DNA of 40,001 bases from Silicimonas sp. (GCA_022824315.1 JAJEAC010000182.1:1-40001), one strand, 5' to 3'; positions 9,622 to 18,937 are shown, numbered from the stretch's first letter. The notes: generated by a model from the sequence alone, not told the origin. Numbers and translations: made by a program.

Positions 9622-10155
9622 ATGCCGAACCTTCTCCTCATCTGCGGTGCGCTTCGCCAAGGCTCGTTGAACCGCAAGCTTCTGATCGAAACCGGACAGC
9701 TTTGGTCGGGCGAGACCGTGATGGCTGACCTCGACATGCCGCTATACAATGGCGACATCGAAGAGATGGAAGGCATTCCCGAAGCGGCCACACGCGTGAA
9801 GCGGCAGATCGAAGCGGCAGATGCCGTGGCCATTTCCACGCCGGAATACAACCAGTCGATTTCGGGCGTTCTCAAGAATGCGCTGGACTGGGTGAGCAGG
9901 GGCGAAGGCAATCCCTGGCGCGACAAGCCGGTAGCCATCATGTCGGCGACGGCTGGACGTGCAGGCGGAGCACGCGCGCAGTATGCCTTGCGACTTGCTC
10001 TCAACACCTTTCAACCGAGACTCCTTACCGGTCCGGAGGTGATGGTTGCTCACGCCCAAAAGGAGTTTGATCCGGGGGGGCGCCTTGTGGGCGAGAGCTA
10101 CCAAAAGGCGCTCGAGGCGCTTGTCAGGAAACTTGCGTCCGAGGCGGTTCGGTAG
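9622..10155 (+). CDS. NAD(P)H-dependent FMN reductase family protein
   Basis: A 177-residue flavodoxin-fold oxidoreductase. The FMN phosphate-binding loop is CGALRQGSLNRKL near the N-terminus, and the isoalloxazine contact region is STPEYNQSISGVLKNALDW (about residues 72-91). Homologues reduce FMN, quinones or azo compounds with NAD(P)H; the substrate cannot be told from sequence. The start at ATG 9622 is favoured because the protein then begins at the first beta strand (MPNLLLICGAL); the open frame goes back to 9559 but the extra 21 residues look non-coding. It is convergent with gcrA, with 32 bases between the stops, and 76 bases after pheA. Confidence 0.87.
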   Translation: MPNLLLICGALRQGSLNRKLLIETGQLWSGETVMADLDMPLYNGDIEEMEGIPEAATRVKRQIEAADAVAISTPEYNQSISGVLKNALDWVSRGEGNPWRDKPVAIMSATAGRAGGARAQYALRLALNTFQPRLLTGPEVMVAHAQKEFDPGGRLVGESYQKALEALVRKLASEAVR

Positions 10156-10187
10156 CTGGACTCGTTTGAATGGTCTTAGCGGTCGGG

Positions 10188-10724
10188 CTATCGCCTTCGG
10201 TCGCGACGGTTGGACATGGGCTGGAACGCGACACCCACATGGGCCTCGCAGTAGGGCTTGCCCTGTTGGACGGCCAGGCCGCAAAACCAGAATTCGTCGG
10301 TTGCGGGATCCCCTATGGGCCACTTGCAGGTTCGTTCCGTCAATTCCAGGAGCCCGATCTTCTTTGCCGTCTTTTCCACCTTGCGCACGTTTTCGAGCGC
10401 CTCCGGGCTGATCTCGTTCGCAGAAGGTTGCGGCGGCAGTGGCTGCCCGGCCGGCACAATGGGCTTGCGGGGGGCGACCGCGACCTCGACAACGCGGACC
10501 TGAGTGGTCTTCGTCCGCGTCGCAGGCTTCGATGACGCCCGGGATGGCTTCTTTTCGGGGGCTGGTGCAGATGCGCCCGCGCGGTTGGAAAGGCCCAGGC
10601 GATGCACCTTGCCAATCACCGCGTTTCTGGTGACGCCGCCCAAGTCCTTGGCGATCTGGCTGGCGGACTTGCCCTCGGCCCACATTTTCTTGAGGCCTTC
10701 TACGCGTTCATCTGTCCACGACAT
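10188..10724 (-). CDS. gcrA: GcrA cell cycle regulator
   Basis: A 178-residue transcription factor found almost only in alphaproteobacteria. In Caulobacter, GcrA binds sigma70-RNA polymerase and promoters methylated by CcrM at GANTC sites to drive S-phase gene expression. The N-terminal helix-turn-helix domain is canonical: MSWTDERVEGLKKMWAEGKS then SQIAKDLGGVTRNAVIGKVH and RLGLSNR (residues 1-48). A basic, Pro/Ala-rich linker (about 50-120) leads to the conserved C-terminal sigma-contact region with TCKWPIGDP...FWFCG...PYCEAHVGVAFQP. The length agrees with family members. The start ATG has GGAA upstream. Confidence 0.96.
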   Translation of the reverse strand: MSWTDERVEGLKKMWAEGKSASQIAKDLGGVTRNAVIGKVHRLGLSNRAGASAPAPEKKPSRASSKPATRTKTTQVRVVEVAVAPRKPIVPAGQPLPPQPSANEISPEALENVRKVEKTAKKIGLLELTERTCKWPIGDPATDEFWFCGLAVQQGKPYCEAHVGVAFQPMSNRRDRRR

Positions 10725-10924
10725 CGGGAATTCCTGCGTTGTTTGAACAGAGCCATTCTAGTGATGCGGGAAGGCGTTGCAAGGGTCTGTCTCCAGTCAC
10801 TGGCCGGGTGCTCGCTGGGGTTGGACCGGGATGGTCCATCAAATTGGTATGCCTACCATCATCTACTCAGAAATTCTGAAAAGTTGCGTGCGAAGCTGCT
10901 GTGTCCAGTCCCAATGGTGTCAAC

Positions 10925-11527
10925 ATGGACTCAAAGGAGAGATTGCTGATAGGCGAGGCATCCGCCGCCACGGGGGTGGCGGCGCGCAAGATCAATCAGT
11001 TGCTTGACGATGCGGTTTTGCCTGGTTCGGCGGCAATGAAGGTCGCCAACAGGCGAAGGCTTCATGCTTGCACCGTATCAAAGGTCAGCTTCGGAGCCGC
11101 TGACGGTCCCATGCTGAGCAAAGGTGTGCGGCTCGACGCGATGCGCATGATAGAACGCTACGTGAAGGCAAACTGGCGCCAACTGTGGCGAGATCCTGGT
11201 GCGGCAAGCGGTCTCCGATTTGACTGCAACTGCCTTATCATTTCTCTTGGTGGGAAAGTGACCAAAGCGATTCTTGGCTTGAACAGTTGGGCGGGAACGC
11301 GAGAGCGTGTTGTGGAGGATCCGGACATCGGCGGCGGCATGCCCGTTCTGCGCGGCACCCGTGTCGGCGTCCACGAAGCCGTTGACGCACTGGCTGGCGA
11401 TGGATTGAACACCGCATTGAAGGACTTGCCATCACTGTGTCGCGAAGACCTGGAGGCTGCAGCTCTCTATGCGATAGTCTATCCAAGTACGCGGCGCCCC
11501 GTTCTTGGAACGTTGGGCGTCGCCTGA
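10925..11527 (+). CDS. orphan DUF433 protein with N-terminal helix-turn-helix-like domain
   Basis: About 200 residues. The C-terminus (from about residue 130) is a DUF433 domain, seen in VVEDPDIGGGMPVLRGTRVG, VHEAVDALAGDGLNTALKDL and PSLCREDLEAAALYA. DUF433 proteins are often antitoxins that pair with a DUF5615 PIN-like toxin encoded just downstream. No such gene follows here: 11528-11653 is non-coding and the next gene is NTF2-like. The N-terminal segment (IGEASAATGVAARKINQLLD) resembles a MerR-like helix-turn-helix with a long middle part. The start is uncertain: ATG 10925 or GTG 10901, neither with a strong binding site. It may be a regulator, a relic of a toxin-antitoxin pair, or an antitoxin acting on a distant toxin. 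Confidence 0.7.
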   Translation: MDSKERLLIGEASAATGVAARKINQLLDDAVLPGSAAMKVANRRRLHACTVSKVSFGAADGPMLSKGVRLDAMRMIERYVKANWRQLWRDPGAASGLRFDCNCLIISLGGKVTKAILGLNSWAGTRERVVEDPDIGGGMPVLRGTRVGVHEAVDALAGDGLNTALKDLPSLCREDLEAAALYAIVYPSTRRPVLGTLGVA

Positions 11528-11653
11528 TTGATCGGCAGATTGTTGATAGCTAGAAACGTGCCGACACAGAGTATGTGATCCAGCGGTCGGCGTGAATTTC
11601 AACGCGAATCTGGCTGAGACGCGATGTAAGGCAACAAGTGTGAGGGAAGGCAG

Positions 11654-12052
11654 TTGAATCGACCTGGCGTTCCGTTAGCCGAGCGGACGGGCCGGGATGC
11701 GGCGATGGAGCTCTGGCATTGTTTTGACCAAAGGCGGTTCCGGGATGCCTTGCCCTTGCTGGCCGAGGACTTCGAGGCCCACTGGCCGAACACCCGAGAG
11801 CGCATCCGCGGCCCCGAGAATTTCATCGCTCTGAACGAGAGCTATCCGGGCAATTGGCGTTGCACCGTCCAGCGAATCGACGAATGCGTCGACGCCGTGG
11901 TGACGGTGACGGAGATCAGCGACGGCGTCACCTCCTTTGTCGCAGTGTCCTTCCTTGAGGTGCGGTGCGGCCGCATTGTCGGTGCGGAGGAGTATTTCGC
12001 GGAGAACGGCCCTCCGCCGTTTGATCGTTCGGAATTCGCCGAGCGATATTGA
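11654..12052 (+). CDS. NTF2-like (SnoaL-type) protein
   Basis: A 132-residue protein with the NTF2/SnoaL cone-fold pattern: an N-terminal helix (MELWHCFDQRRFRDALPLL) and the strand-turn region HWPNTRERIRGPENFIALN. The C-terminal sheet shows VSFLEVRCGRIVGAEEYFAE. Family members include small enzymes and ligand-binding proteins, and nothing here indicates a substrate. The start is a TTG at 11654 preceded by GGGAAGG with suitable spacing; ATG 11705 would cut into the first helix, so the TTG is preferred. It stands alone, 126 bases after the DUF433 gene. Confidence 0.75.
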   Translation: MNRPGVPLAERTGRDAAMELWHCFDQRRFRDALPLLAEDFEAHWPNTRERIRGPENFIALNESYPGNWRCTVQRIDECVDAVVTVTEISDGVTSFVAVSFLEVRCGRIVGAEEYFAENGPPPFDRSEFAERY

Positions 12053-12384
12053 TGAGCAAAGCGCGCTTCCATGGTTCTCCCGGGTGGCCTCCGTGCACGC
12101 CTTGATACCCTACATGCCGGTTTCGGCACCTGATTGAGCGCCGCGACTTTGGGAACAAAACTTCGGAGCGCCAAGCCGTCCGCGACATGACTGCCGACTG
12201 CTTCAAGATTCCCCTTTTCTTTGGTCTGCAGATTGCGTATGCCATGGTTCATGACGTGTGTCGCAAATCACTCGTTCCGACGTCGACGCTGAACCAGCGT
12301 CCGAACTTGCACGCCCATTTCCGTCATCGTTGACTTGGCCAGACACCGCTGGCACGTCTAGAAATCTGTCGAAAGGAAGACCCG
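12053..12384. other. intergenic region upstream of argD
   Basis: I see no gene in these 332 bases. The region should contain the argD-argF promoter. The only element I can support is the ribosome binding site AAGGAAG, 8 bases before the argD ATG. Confidence 0.5.
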
Positions 12385-13560
12385 ATGATACCGTCGATTC
12401 TGCCCACCTATTCCCGCGCGCCCCTCAAGTTCGTGAAGGGCGAAGGCAGTTGGCTGATCGAGGCGGACGGGCGACGCTTTCTCGATTTGGGTTCGGGGAT
12501 CGCGGTGACGCTGCTGGGTCACGCCAATCCGACACTGGTGGACGCGCTGACGTCGCAGGCGAACACGCTGTGGCATGTGTCGAATCTTTATGAAATCCCG
12601 GGACAGGTTGAACTTGCAGACCGCTTGGTCGAGGCAACTTTCGCCGATACCGTGTTCTTCACGAACTCGGGCACCGAAGCCTGTGAACTGGCCGTAAAGA
12701 TGGCCCGAAAGTACCATTACGACAAGGACCAGCCTGAACGGGTCGAAATCATCGCGTTTGAGGGTTGTTTTCACGGACGCTCAAGCGCCGCCATTGCCGC
12801 ATCGGGCGCAGAAAAAATGGTCAAGGGATTCGGTCCGTTGCTGCCAGGATTCGCGCAGGTTCCATTTGGTGACATTGACGCCGTTCGTGCCACGGCATCG
12901 GAGTCAAGTGCCGCCATCATTGTTGAGCCCGTTCAGGGCGAAGGCGGCATCGTGACTATGCCGGACGAGTCCCTGAAGGCGCTTCGTCAAATTTGTGACG
13001 ATACGGGCATGTTGCTGATCCTGGACGAGGTACAGTGTGGAATGGGGCGAACCGGAAGGCTCTTTGCGCACGAACGGTCCGGGGTCGCGCCCGACATCAT
13101 GATGATCGCCAAGGGCATCGGAGGCGGATTTCCCCTGGGTGCGGTGCTGGCCACCGAAGATGCAGCGTCTGGCATGGCGGTGGGAACTCATGGTTCAACC
13201 TATGGCGGCAGTCCGCTCGCGATGTCGGTTGGGAATGCGGTAATGAAGACCGTGGCAGACAAGATCTTCCTCGCGGAAGTGAACCGCAAGGCAGGGTTGC
13301 TGCGTCAGAAGCTCGAAGGCCTGGTTGCGGAACACCCTGACGTGTTCGAATGCGTTCGAGGGGAGGGGCTGATGCTCGGCATCAAGTGCAGGGTGCCGAA
13401 TCCGGATGTCGTCAAGGCCGGTTTTGACGCAGGCATCGTTACGGTGCCTGCCGGTGACAACGTGGTTCGCCTTCTGCCGCCACTGACCATCAGTGACGAA
13501 GAAATTGCAGAAGCGATGACCCGTCTCGACAAGGCGGCGACGGCAGCCAAGGCCGTGTGA
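12385..13560 (+). CDS. argD: acetylornithine transaminase
   Basis: A 391-residue class III PLP-dependent aminotransferase. It makes N-acetylornithine in arginine synthesis and may also serve as succinyl-diaminopimelate aminotransferase for lysine. Visible motifs are the phosphate-binding NSGTEACELAVKMAR (about 94-108), the GCFHGRS loop (127-133), LILDEVQCGMGRTG (211-224, with the cofactor-contacting Asp214) and the Schiff-base lysine in MMIAKGIGGGFPLG (Lys243). The length is normal. The start ATG follows AAGGAAG. It precedes argF by 53 bases on the same strand, so the two are probably one operon. Confidence 0.95.
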   Translation: MIPSILPTYSRAPLKFVKGEGSWLIEADGRRFLDLGSGIAVTLLGHANPTLVDALTSQANTLWHVSNLYEIPGQVELADRLVEATFADTVFFTNSGTEACELAVKMARKYHYDKDQPERVEIIAFEGCFHGRSSAAIAASGAEKMVKGFGPLLPGFAQVPFGDIDAVRATASESSAAIIVEPVQGEGGIVTMPDESLKALRQICDDTGMLLILDEVQCGMGRTGRLFAHERSGVAPDIMMIAKGIGGGFPLGAVLATEDAASGMAVGTHGSTYGGSPLAMSVGNAVMKTVADKIFLAEVNRKAGLLRQKLEGLVAEHPDVFECVRGEGLMLGIKCRVPNPDVVKAGFDAGIVTVPAGDNVVRLLPPLTISDEEIAEAMTRLDKAATAAKAV

Positions 13561-13613
13561 CCGTCGCGACTATCGACCAGTCACGATGACTTGAGTGCTG
13601 AGGAACAAGGCAA

Positions 13614-14540
13614 ATGAGGCACTTTCTCGACATCCACAAAATCGATCCAGAAGTACTTCGCGGCATTCTTGACCAGGCCAAGGCAATGAAGGACGCGCGC
13701 ACAGGTTGTCCCAAGGGCGTGGAAGACGATGTGCAGGCATTGGCGGGCCGAATGGTGGCACTGCTCTTTGAAAAGCCGTCGACACGCACCCGCGTTTCGT
13801 TCGACGTCGGAATTCGTCAACTTGGGGGGAAGACACTGATCCTCTCCGGCAATGAAATCCAACTCGGTCACGGAGAGACCATCGCCGACACGGCGCGGGT
13901 GCTTTCGCGTTACGTGGATCTCGTGATGATCCGCACGTTCGCGGAAGGGTCGCTTCTCGAGCTTGCACGCCATGCCACCGTGCCCGTGATAAACGGGCTT
14001 ACGAACCGGACTCATCCCTGCCAGGTCATGGCGGACGTTATGACCTTCGAGGAGCATCGCGGACCCATTGCTGGCAGGAAAGTGGTTTGGGTCGGAGACG
14101 GCAACAACGTTTGTGCATCATTCCTGCATGCCGCCGGGCAGTTCGGATTCGAAATGGTCGTGACGGGGCCGGAAGATCTGCGTCCTGAAGCAGAGTTCGT
14201 GGATCTTGCGCGGGCCACCGGCGCTTCCATCGAATTGAATTCCGATCCGGCCAAGGCTGTGACCAGGGCTGACCTCGTCGTGGCCGACACCTGGGTCTCA
14301 ATGCATGACAGCCCTGCAATCAAGGAACGTCGCCGGAAACAGCTTGAGCCGTATCAGGTCAACGCGGAACTGATGGCGCTTGCGAAGAAAGACGCACTGT
14401 TCATGCACTGCCTGCCCGCGCATCGAGGTGAAGAGGCAACGGATGAGGTCATGGACGGCCCCAATTCGGTCATTTTTGATGAGGCCGAGAATCGCCTTCA
14501 TGTCCAGAAAGCCATCATGCGCTGGTGCCTCGACTTGTAG
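13614..14540 (+). CDS. argF: ornithine carbamoyltransferase
   Basis: A 308-residue cytoplasmic enzyme that joins carbamoyl phosphate and ornithine to citrulline, the step after ArgD-derived ornithine in arginine synthesis. The carbamoyl-phosphate loop is [12 protein letters not shown] (STRTR at residues 56-60) and the second phosphate contact is HPCQ (134-137). The ornithine-binding region includes DTWVSMHD, and the catalytic Cys lies in [11 protein letters not shown] near residue 265. Length and motif spacing are those of anabolic OTCases. In related bacteria hslO (Hsp33) often follows argF; here the next gene is a convergent Ppx/GppA phosphatase. Confidence 0.96.
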   Translation: MRHFLDIHKIDPEVLRGILDQAKAMKDARTGCPKGVEDDVQALAGRMVALLFEKPSTRTRVSFDVGIRQLGGKTLILSGNEIQLGHGETIADTARVLSRYVDLVMIRTFAEGSLLELARHATVPVINGLTNRTHPCQVMADVMTFEEHRGPIAGRKVVWVGDGNNVCASFLHAAGQFGFEMVVTGPEDLRPEAEFVDLARATGASIELNSDPAKAVTRADLVVADTWVSMHDSPAIKERRRKQLEPYQVNAELMALAKKDALFMHCLPAHRGEEATDEVMDGPNSVIFDEAENRLHVQKAIMRWCLDL

Positions 14541-14628
14541 GGCTGGCAATCGGGCCGTTTCTTGTCGCCATCAACGCCCGCCGTCCTGCCGACGGTTGCT
14601 TTGCGGAAGCGCCTTGATGTGGAACGAT

Positions 14629-16176
14629 TCAGCGGCCCTTGACCACGACTTCCACGCCACCGAGCGCGCCAGCCAGAGAATTCAAGCGTGCCTCCGCGAC
14701 CTCGCCGTAAAGGTCGCGCGTGCCCGGTGCGAGGCGAAGTTCCAGGCACTTGCGTTTCGGATAGTACCTGAGCGCTCCCATCTTGTCGTCTTCGGACGCC
14801 GTGAGCATTGCGCCGAATCGCAATGCCTTTCCGAGAATCTCGGCCCACTTCAGGTCCGTCTCCTCGACTAGGTCGACCAAGTCCTGAATGGGAGAATCCG
14901 CACGACTGTTCTTGTAGCGATGCAGCAGTGCAACACCTAGAAACACGCGTTCCTTGTGGGTCATGCCGCCGAAATTTGCGCGCGTCACCTCTTCGAAGGA
15001 GACCTCGTGACGGTAGTCGGGATGGGCGCGCCAGTTCACGTCATGCAGGAGGCACGCGGCCTTGATGAGCCGCTTGTCGGGGGCGCTGCGCCCCGAGAAC
15101 AGCGGCAGCACGAAATCATAGAGTCGTCGACCGAAACCCGGCATCCGCGCGTCCTTGGCCTCGTGGAAGCGGCAGGCCTCGATCAGGGGATCCCGGTCGC
15201 GAAGCTCCTGCGGCATCTGCTCGTACAGCATTCCCTCGCGTATGCCGTAGCTGGAAATGGCAATGTCGTAGGGCTTGAATTCACGTACAAGATGTTTCAG
15301 GAGCTGGGAGGCGAGCGGCAGCAATTCCATGCGGCCTTCGCCCAGCCCGACACGCGTCCGCAATTCCTCAAGGTCGTTCTCCTCGATGAACTCGATTGTC
15401 CTGTAAACCGTTCTCCGGCTCATCCGGTATTCGTGCAACGCAGCCAGCGGATAGCCCCGCCTGGCCATGTCGATTCGGGCAATCGCCCGCCAGGAGCCGC
15501 CGACAAGAAACAGGCGGTCACGCTGGGGTCCTATGGACTCGGCAAGGGCGCCCACCTCCTGTTTCAGGAACTTTCTCAGCCCCTTCTTGCCTCCCTTGAC
15601 GACTCGCAGTCGCTGGGGGCCGAGTTGCGAAGAAAGCCGTCTTCCGACCACACCGTCTCGCAGTTCCGCCAGTTCCATGGACGCGCCGCCAAGGTCGCAG
15701 GCGAGGCCGTATGCCCCGGGCCAGCCCAGAAGAACGCCTTGTGCCGAGAGCCGCGCCTCCTCTTCGCCGTCAATCACCCAGAGCTTGAGGCCGGTCTCGC
15801 GAAAGACCTCCTCGCAGAATTCGGGTCCGTCCTGCGCTTCGCGCACGGCGGCGGTGGCCACGGTCGTCAACGGTTGCAGGCTCATCGCCTCTGCAAGTCC
15901 CTGAAAGCGCCGAAGCGCGGCCATCGCGCGGACCCTACCCTTTGGGTTGAGGCAGCCGGTTTCGGCCAGACCGGTTCCAAGTCCCGCCATGACCTTCTCG
16001 TTGAAGAAATACGCAGGGGATCGAGCCGCGCCGTCAAACACGACCATTCGGACCGAGTTCGAACCGACGTCGACGACACCGACCCGGCTCAGCGCCACTG
16101 CCGAGGGATCGTCGAACAACGGTCGGCCGAACGGTCCCCAGTCTTCTGCACCGGCAGCCCTGCCGCCTCCGTCCAT
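14629..16176 (-). CDS. Ppx/GppA-family exopolyphosphatase/guanosine pentaphosphatase
   Basis: A 515-residue phosphatase of the ASKHA fold, acting on polyphosphate or pppGpp. The phosphate-1 motif is VVDVGSNSVRMVVFDG near residue 35 and the phosphate-2 motif is ACDLGGASMELAEL. The C-terminal part carries an HD-type helical region (LLHDVNWRAHPDYRHEVSFE), as in longer Ppx proteins. ATG 16176 was chosen for the strong GAGGAG six bases upstream; the frame is open further, to 16602, but that part looks non-coding. No ppk gene is adjacent. It is convergent with argF, 88 bases apart. Confidence 0.92.
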   Translation of the reverse strand: MDGGGRAAGAEDWGPFGRPLFDDPSAVALSRVGVVDVGSNSVRMVVFDGAARSPAYFFNEKVMAGLGTGLAETGCLNPKGRVRAMAALRRFQGLAEAMSLQPLTTVATAAVREAQDGPEFCEEVFRETGLKLWVIDGEEEARLSAQGVLLGWPGAYGLACDLGGASMELAELRDGVVGRRLSSQLGPQRLRVVKGGKKGLRKFLKQEVGALAESIGPQRDRLFLVGGSWRAIARIDMARRGYPLAALHEYRMSRRTVYRTIEFIEENDLEELRTRVGLGEGRMELLPLASQLLKHLVREFKPYDIAISSYGIREGMLYEQMPQELRDRDPLIEACRFHEAKDARMPGFGRRLYDFVLPLFSGRSAPDKRLIKAACLLHDVNWRAHPDYRHEVSFEEVTRANFGGMTHKERVFLGVALLHRYKNSRADSPIQDLVDLVEETDLKWAEILGKALRFGAMLTASEDDKMGALRYYPKRKCLELRLAPGTRDLYGEVAEARLNSLAGALGGVEVVVKGR

Positions 16177-17052
16177 GGCCGTCTCCTCGTTGCTCGTGGG
16201 GACTGTAGCGGGGCAGGGTGTCGGGTCAACGCCTGCCGGGTAAACCCTTCGAATACCGTTGTCTGGATGGCGGCAAGATCGAGATCGTTTGGGATCGGGA
16301 GTCGATGATTTGGAGCCGTGGCAAAGTCTGACTACCGGCCTTCGCGTTGTCACCCGCGTCGGAAATTGGCCCCTTGAGCGGCTTCTGTCACGAGAATTGG
16401 AATCAAGATCGGTCTCGGCATCGAGGAAGAGGCGCCGGAGGTTCAGACCGTCGAGAACGCCAAGGGCAAATTCGGCGACGCGCCAATGCTGCCAAATCCG
16501 TCCGGCCGAACCTGGTCTTGCGAGATGATCGGAAGCCTCGCTGGAGATTCCGCCCGCAACACCCACAGGTGTCAAGGCACCGTCGCTGCACGCGTCGTCC
16601 ACACGGTGTTTCCATCACGCAAGTGCGCCAAGCCAAGATGCGTTCCTTGAAACGAATCGGTCAAGGCCATGTGGTGCAGGACTTCGACTGCCACATTGCC
16701 CGGCGTCAAGTCCGCATCGACGTACTCGAAGGACTTGGTGCGCTTGGCATGCCCGTCATCGAGCCCGCCGGACAAGTTCTCTTGGGATGGGGGAAGTGCA
16801 TAACGCGACCCAATCTCTCATCAACTTTTACTTAAATCAATAACTTAATACTCATTGTCTGGATGAGACAGTCCCAGTTTCGAGGATGCAGCAAGACGGA
16901 AGAATAGTCCCTGCCGCTTGTGTCCTTGCGTCACGGGCTTGCCGTCTTGACCCAGATTCGTTCTTGGCTGGCATTGCGCGAAGTCGCGCGGCCAGACTAG
17001 TTTGACGGAATGGATCAGAGCACTTTCGATGGCCGACAGTGCGGGAGGACAA
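16177..17052. other. gene-poor region between ppx and ridA
   Basis: I recognise no gene in 876 bases. Several open frames exist on both strands, the longest being plus 16347-16835 and minus 16572-16775, but none has a binding site or a family pattern I know. The last 250 bases are AT-richer (around 16825-16860) and probably hold the ridA promoter. The region could contain a decayed gene. Confidence 0.4.
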
Positions 17053-17535
17053 ATGAAGCTTGGTAACGTCACTGGGGCGACCCCCGAAGAGCGTCTGCTT
17101 GAACTGGACCTCGAACTGCCGCCGGTACCCGTGGCCGTCGCCGATTACGTCACGCATACACAGATCGGCAACATCATCTACACGTCCGGCATGTTGCCTT
17201 GGATCAATGGTGAGCTAAAGTTTGCCGGGCTGATGGGCGACACTTTGACGGTCGGGCAAGGCTACGCCGCCTTTCAACTGTCCGCCTTGAATGGCCTGTC
17301 CCTGCTCAAATCCATCACGGGCGATCTTTCAAAGATCAAGCGCATTCACCGCTTGGAGGGCACCGGCGGAGCCACGGTGGATTTCCACGACATGCCACTT
17401 GCCCTGGATGGAGCGTCCCATCTGGTAAATGCCGTCTTCGGCGACAGGGGCGCACACTCGCGGATGATCTATTCCAACCCGTCCATGCCGATAAACTGTG
17501 CGACCCTCCTGGTCCTTTGGGCGGAGGTCGAATAG
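17053..17535 (+). CDS. RidA (YjgF) family protein
   Basis: A 160-residue member of the RidA family, whose archetype hydrolyses reactive enamine/imine intermediates released by PLP enzymes. The N-terminus has EERLLELDLELPPVPVAVAD and the first strands read IIYTSGMLPWINGELKFAG, typical of the longer RidA subgroup. The C-terminal strand carries the Arg of HSRMIYSNPSMPINCATLLV that may contact the substrate carboxylate. ATG 17053 has GGGAGG 5 bases upstream; the open frame starts at 17002 but has no site there. The stop overlaps the cupin gene start (TAGTG), so the two are translationally coupled. The substrate is unknown. Confidence 0.88.
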   Translation: MKLGNVTGATPEERLLELDLELPPVPVAVADYVTHTQIGNIIYTSGMLPWINGELKFAGLMGDTLTVGQGYAAFQLSALNGLSLLKSITGDLSKIKRIHRLEGTGGATVDFHDMPLALDGASHLVNAVFGDRGAHSRMIYSNPSMPINCATLLVLWAEVE

Positions 17536-17918
17536 TGGGCCAAGACCTGACCCAAGAGTTTATCGACCGCGCAGAAAACGGTGAAGTCGGCAGCCGATTG
17601 GTGTCCGAGACCGATCGCGTACGGGTTTGGCACATCCATGCCCGGCCAGGTGAACGGTTGAAGGTTCACACCCATGTGCTCGACTATTTTTGGACCATTC
17701 ACGGTCCGGGGTGGGCACGGAGCCATCAGCCCGACGGATCACATGTCGACGTCGAGTACGAGACGGGCGACACAAGGCACTTCACCTTCGCGAAAGGTGA
17801 ACGCATGACCCACAGCCTGGAAAACATCGGCGACACTGCTCTCGTTTTCACGACTGTTGAGTTCAAAGACTCGGCCAATGCGCCACTGCCTCTGTCAGGA
17901 AGGGCAGCTGTGGTCTAG
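17535..17918 (+). CDS. small cupin-domain protein
   Basis: A 127-residue single-domain cupin. The conserved barrel motif 1 is ARPGERLKVHTHVLDYFWTI with the two His ligands, and motif 2 is YETGDTRHFTFAKGERMTHS with a further His. Such proteins bind a metal and act as isomerases, dioxygenases or ligand sensors; I cannot assign a reaction. The start is GTG at 17535, sharing its first base with the ridA stop codon, with GGAGG 9 bases upstream, so it is co-translated with ridA. The pairing suggests both act on the same small reactive metabolite. Confidence 0.82.
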   Translation: MGQDLTQEFIDRAENGEVGSRLVSETDRVRVWHIHARPGERLKVHTHVLDYFWTIHGPGWARSHQPDGSHVDVEYETGDTRHFTFAKGERMTHSLENIGDTALVFTTVEFKDSANAPLPLSGRAAVV

Positions 17919-18043
17919 CGCGCCCGGAGACCCGGTCGCCCTTCCGCTCCCAATGAGCGCTGATCGGAATCGCTTTGCAGCGAACGGTTTGTGAAGCGAT
18001 CCCGTGCAACGGGCCATGGCTTCGCCTCCGGCGACTTGGCGGG

Positions 18044-18937
18044 TCAGGGTACATCGGCACCCAGCGCACTGACATACAGTTCAAACCAGGTTTCCCGGTC
18101 CATGCCGACCTTGAGCGCATCGCCAAACATGCGGATCCGGTCGATCCGGTTGCTGCCCATGACGGGCAGGATGCCCGCCGGGTGTGCCAAGAGCCATGCG
18201 ACAGCTACGGCAGCCTCGTCGACCCCGTGCCGCAATGCGACCTTCGAGATCGCAGTTCGCAAGCCGCCTCCGTCGGCAAACAGCGAACCGCCTCCCAAGG
18301 GCGACCAAGCCATGGGGCGTATCCCACGTTCCTGAAGGAAGGCCATGTCGCCATTTCTGAGCGAACTCGTTTCGGCAAGGCTGATCTCGATCTGGTTGGT
18401 CAATAGCGGCGTCGACATCGCCGACTGCAGGAGCGTCCAGTCCCATGGCCGGAAGTTTGAAACCCCGACCGCACGGACCTTTCCCGACGAAACGGCATTG
18501 TCCAGCGCACGTCCGGTCTCTTCAGGGTCCATGAACGGATCTGGACGGTGGATGAGCAGGAGATCGATGCGGTCCGTGGCCATCTCGGACAGCGACATGT
18601 CCACGGATCCGGCGATATGTGCGGCAGTCGTGTCATAGTGCTTGAGCCGTGCAGTTGCGTGGCGTCCGGCGGGAGCAAGGATGCCGCACTTGGTGACGAT
18701 TTCCAGCTTGTCGCGCAGCCCGGGACATTCCTTGAGACAGGCGCCCAACAGGCCTTCAGCCGTGTAGCCGCCGTAGATATCTGCTTGGTCGATGGTCGTG
18801 ATGCCCTGCTCGAGACAGGCCTCGATCTTCGCGCGGATACGCGAGGGCGAGGTGTCCTCGTCGTCGCCGACGCGCCACAGCCCGTAGGCGACGCGGCTGA
18901 ACTCGATGTCATCGCCAATCGCGACGCGGTCCATCAT
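18044..18937 (-). CDS. aldo/keto reductase
   Basis: A 297-residue NADPH-dependent TIM-barrel oxidoreductase of the YdhF type. The catalytic tetrad is present: Asp53 and Tyr55? are in DQADIYGGY, Lys83 in VTKCGI and His130 in LLLIHRPDP. NADPH contacts are suggested by AWSPLGGGSLF and the C-terminal PVMGSNRIDRIR segment. The double ATG at 18937 has GGAGAAAGGAA upstream. It is convergent with the ridA-cupin pair (125 bases between stops). The natural substrate is unknown; the family reduces aldehydes and sugar carbonyls. Confidence 0.9.
   Translation of the reverse strand: MMDRVAIGDDIEFSRVAYGLWRVGDDEDTSPSRIRAKIEACLEQGITTIDQADIYGGYTAEGLLGACLKECPGLRDKLEIVTKCGILAPAGRHATARLKHYDTTAAHIAGSVDMSLSEMATDRIDLLLIHRPDPFMDPEETGRALDNAVSSGKVRAVGVSNFRPWDWTLLQSAMSTPLLTNQIEISLAETSSLRNGDMAFLQERGIRPMAWSPLGGGSLFADGGGLRTAISKVALRHGVDEAAVAVAWLLAHPAGILPVMGSNRIDRIRMFGDALKVGMDRETWFELYVSALGADVP

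Noticed and set aside
14541..14628. Rho-independent terminator between argF and ppx
   Set aside because: A short dyad (ccgtc...gacgg) exists near 14580, but no T run follows on either strand, so I do not call it.
14956..16308. Plus-strand open frame of 450 codons
   Set aside because: It is antisense to the Ppx/GppA gene, which has all expected motifs and a strong ribosome binding site.
16572..16775. Possible small minus-strand gene of 67 codons between ppx and ridA
   Set aside because: It is protein-like in composition but has no binding site, no neighbours in operon and no family I recognise; kept only as a remark in the gene-poor region.
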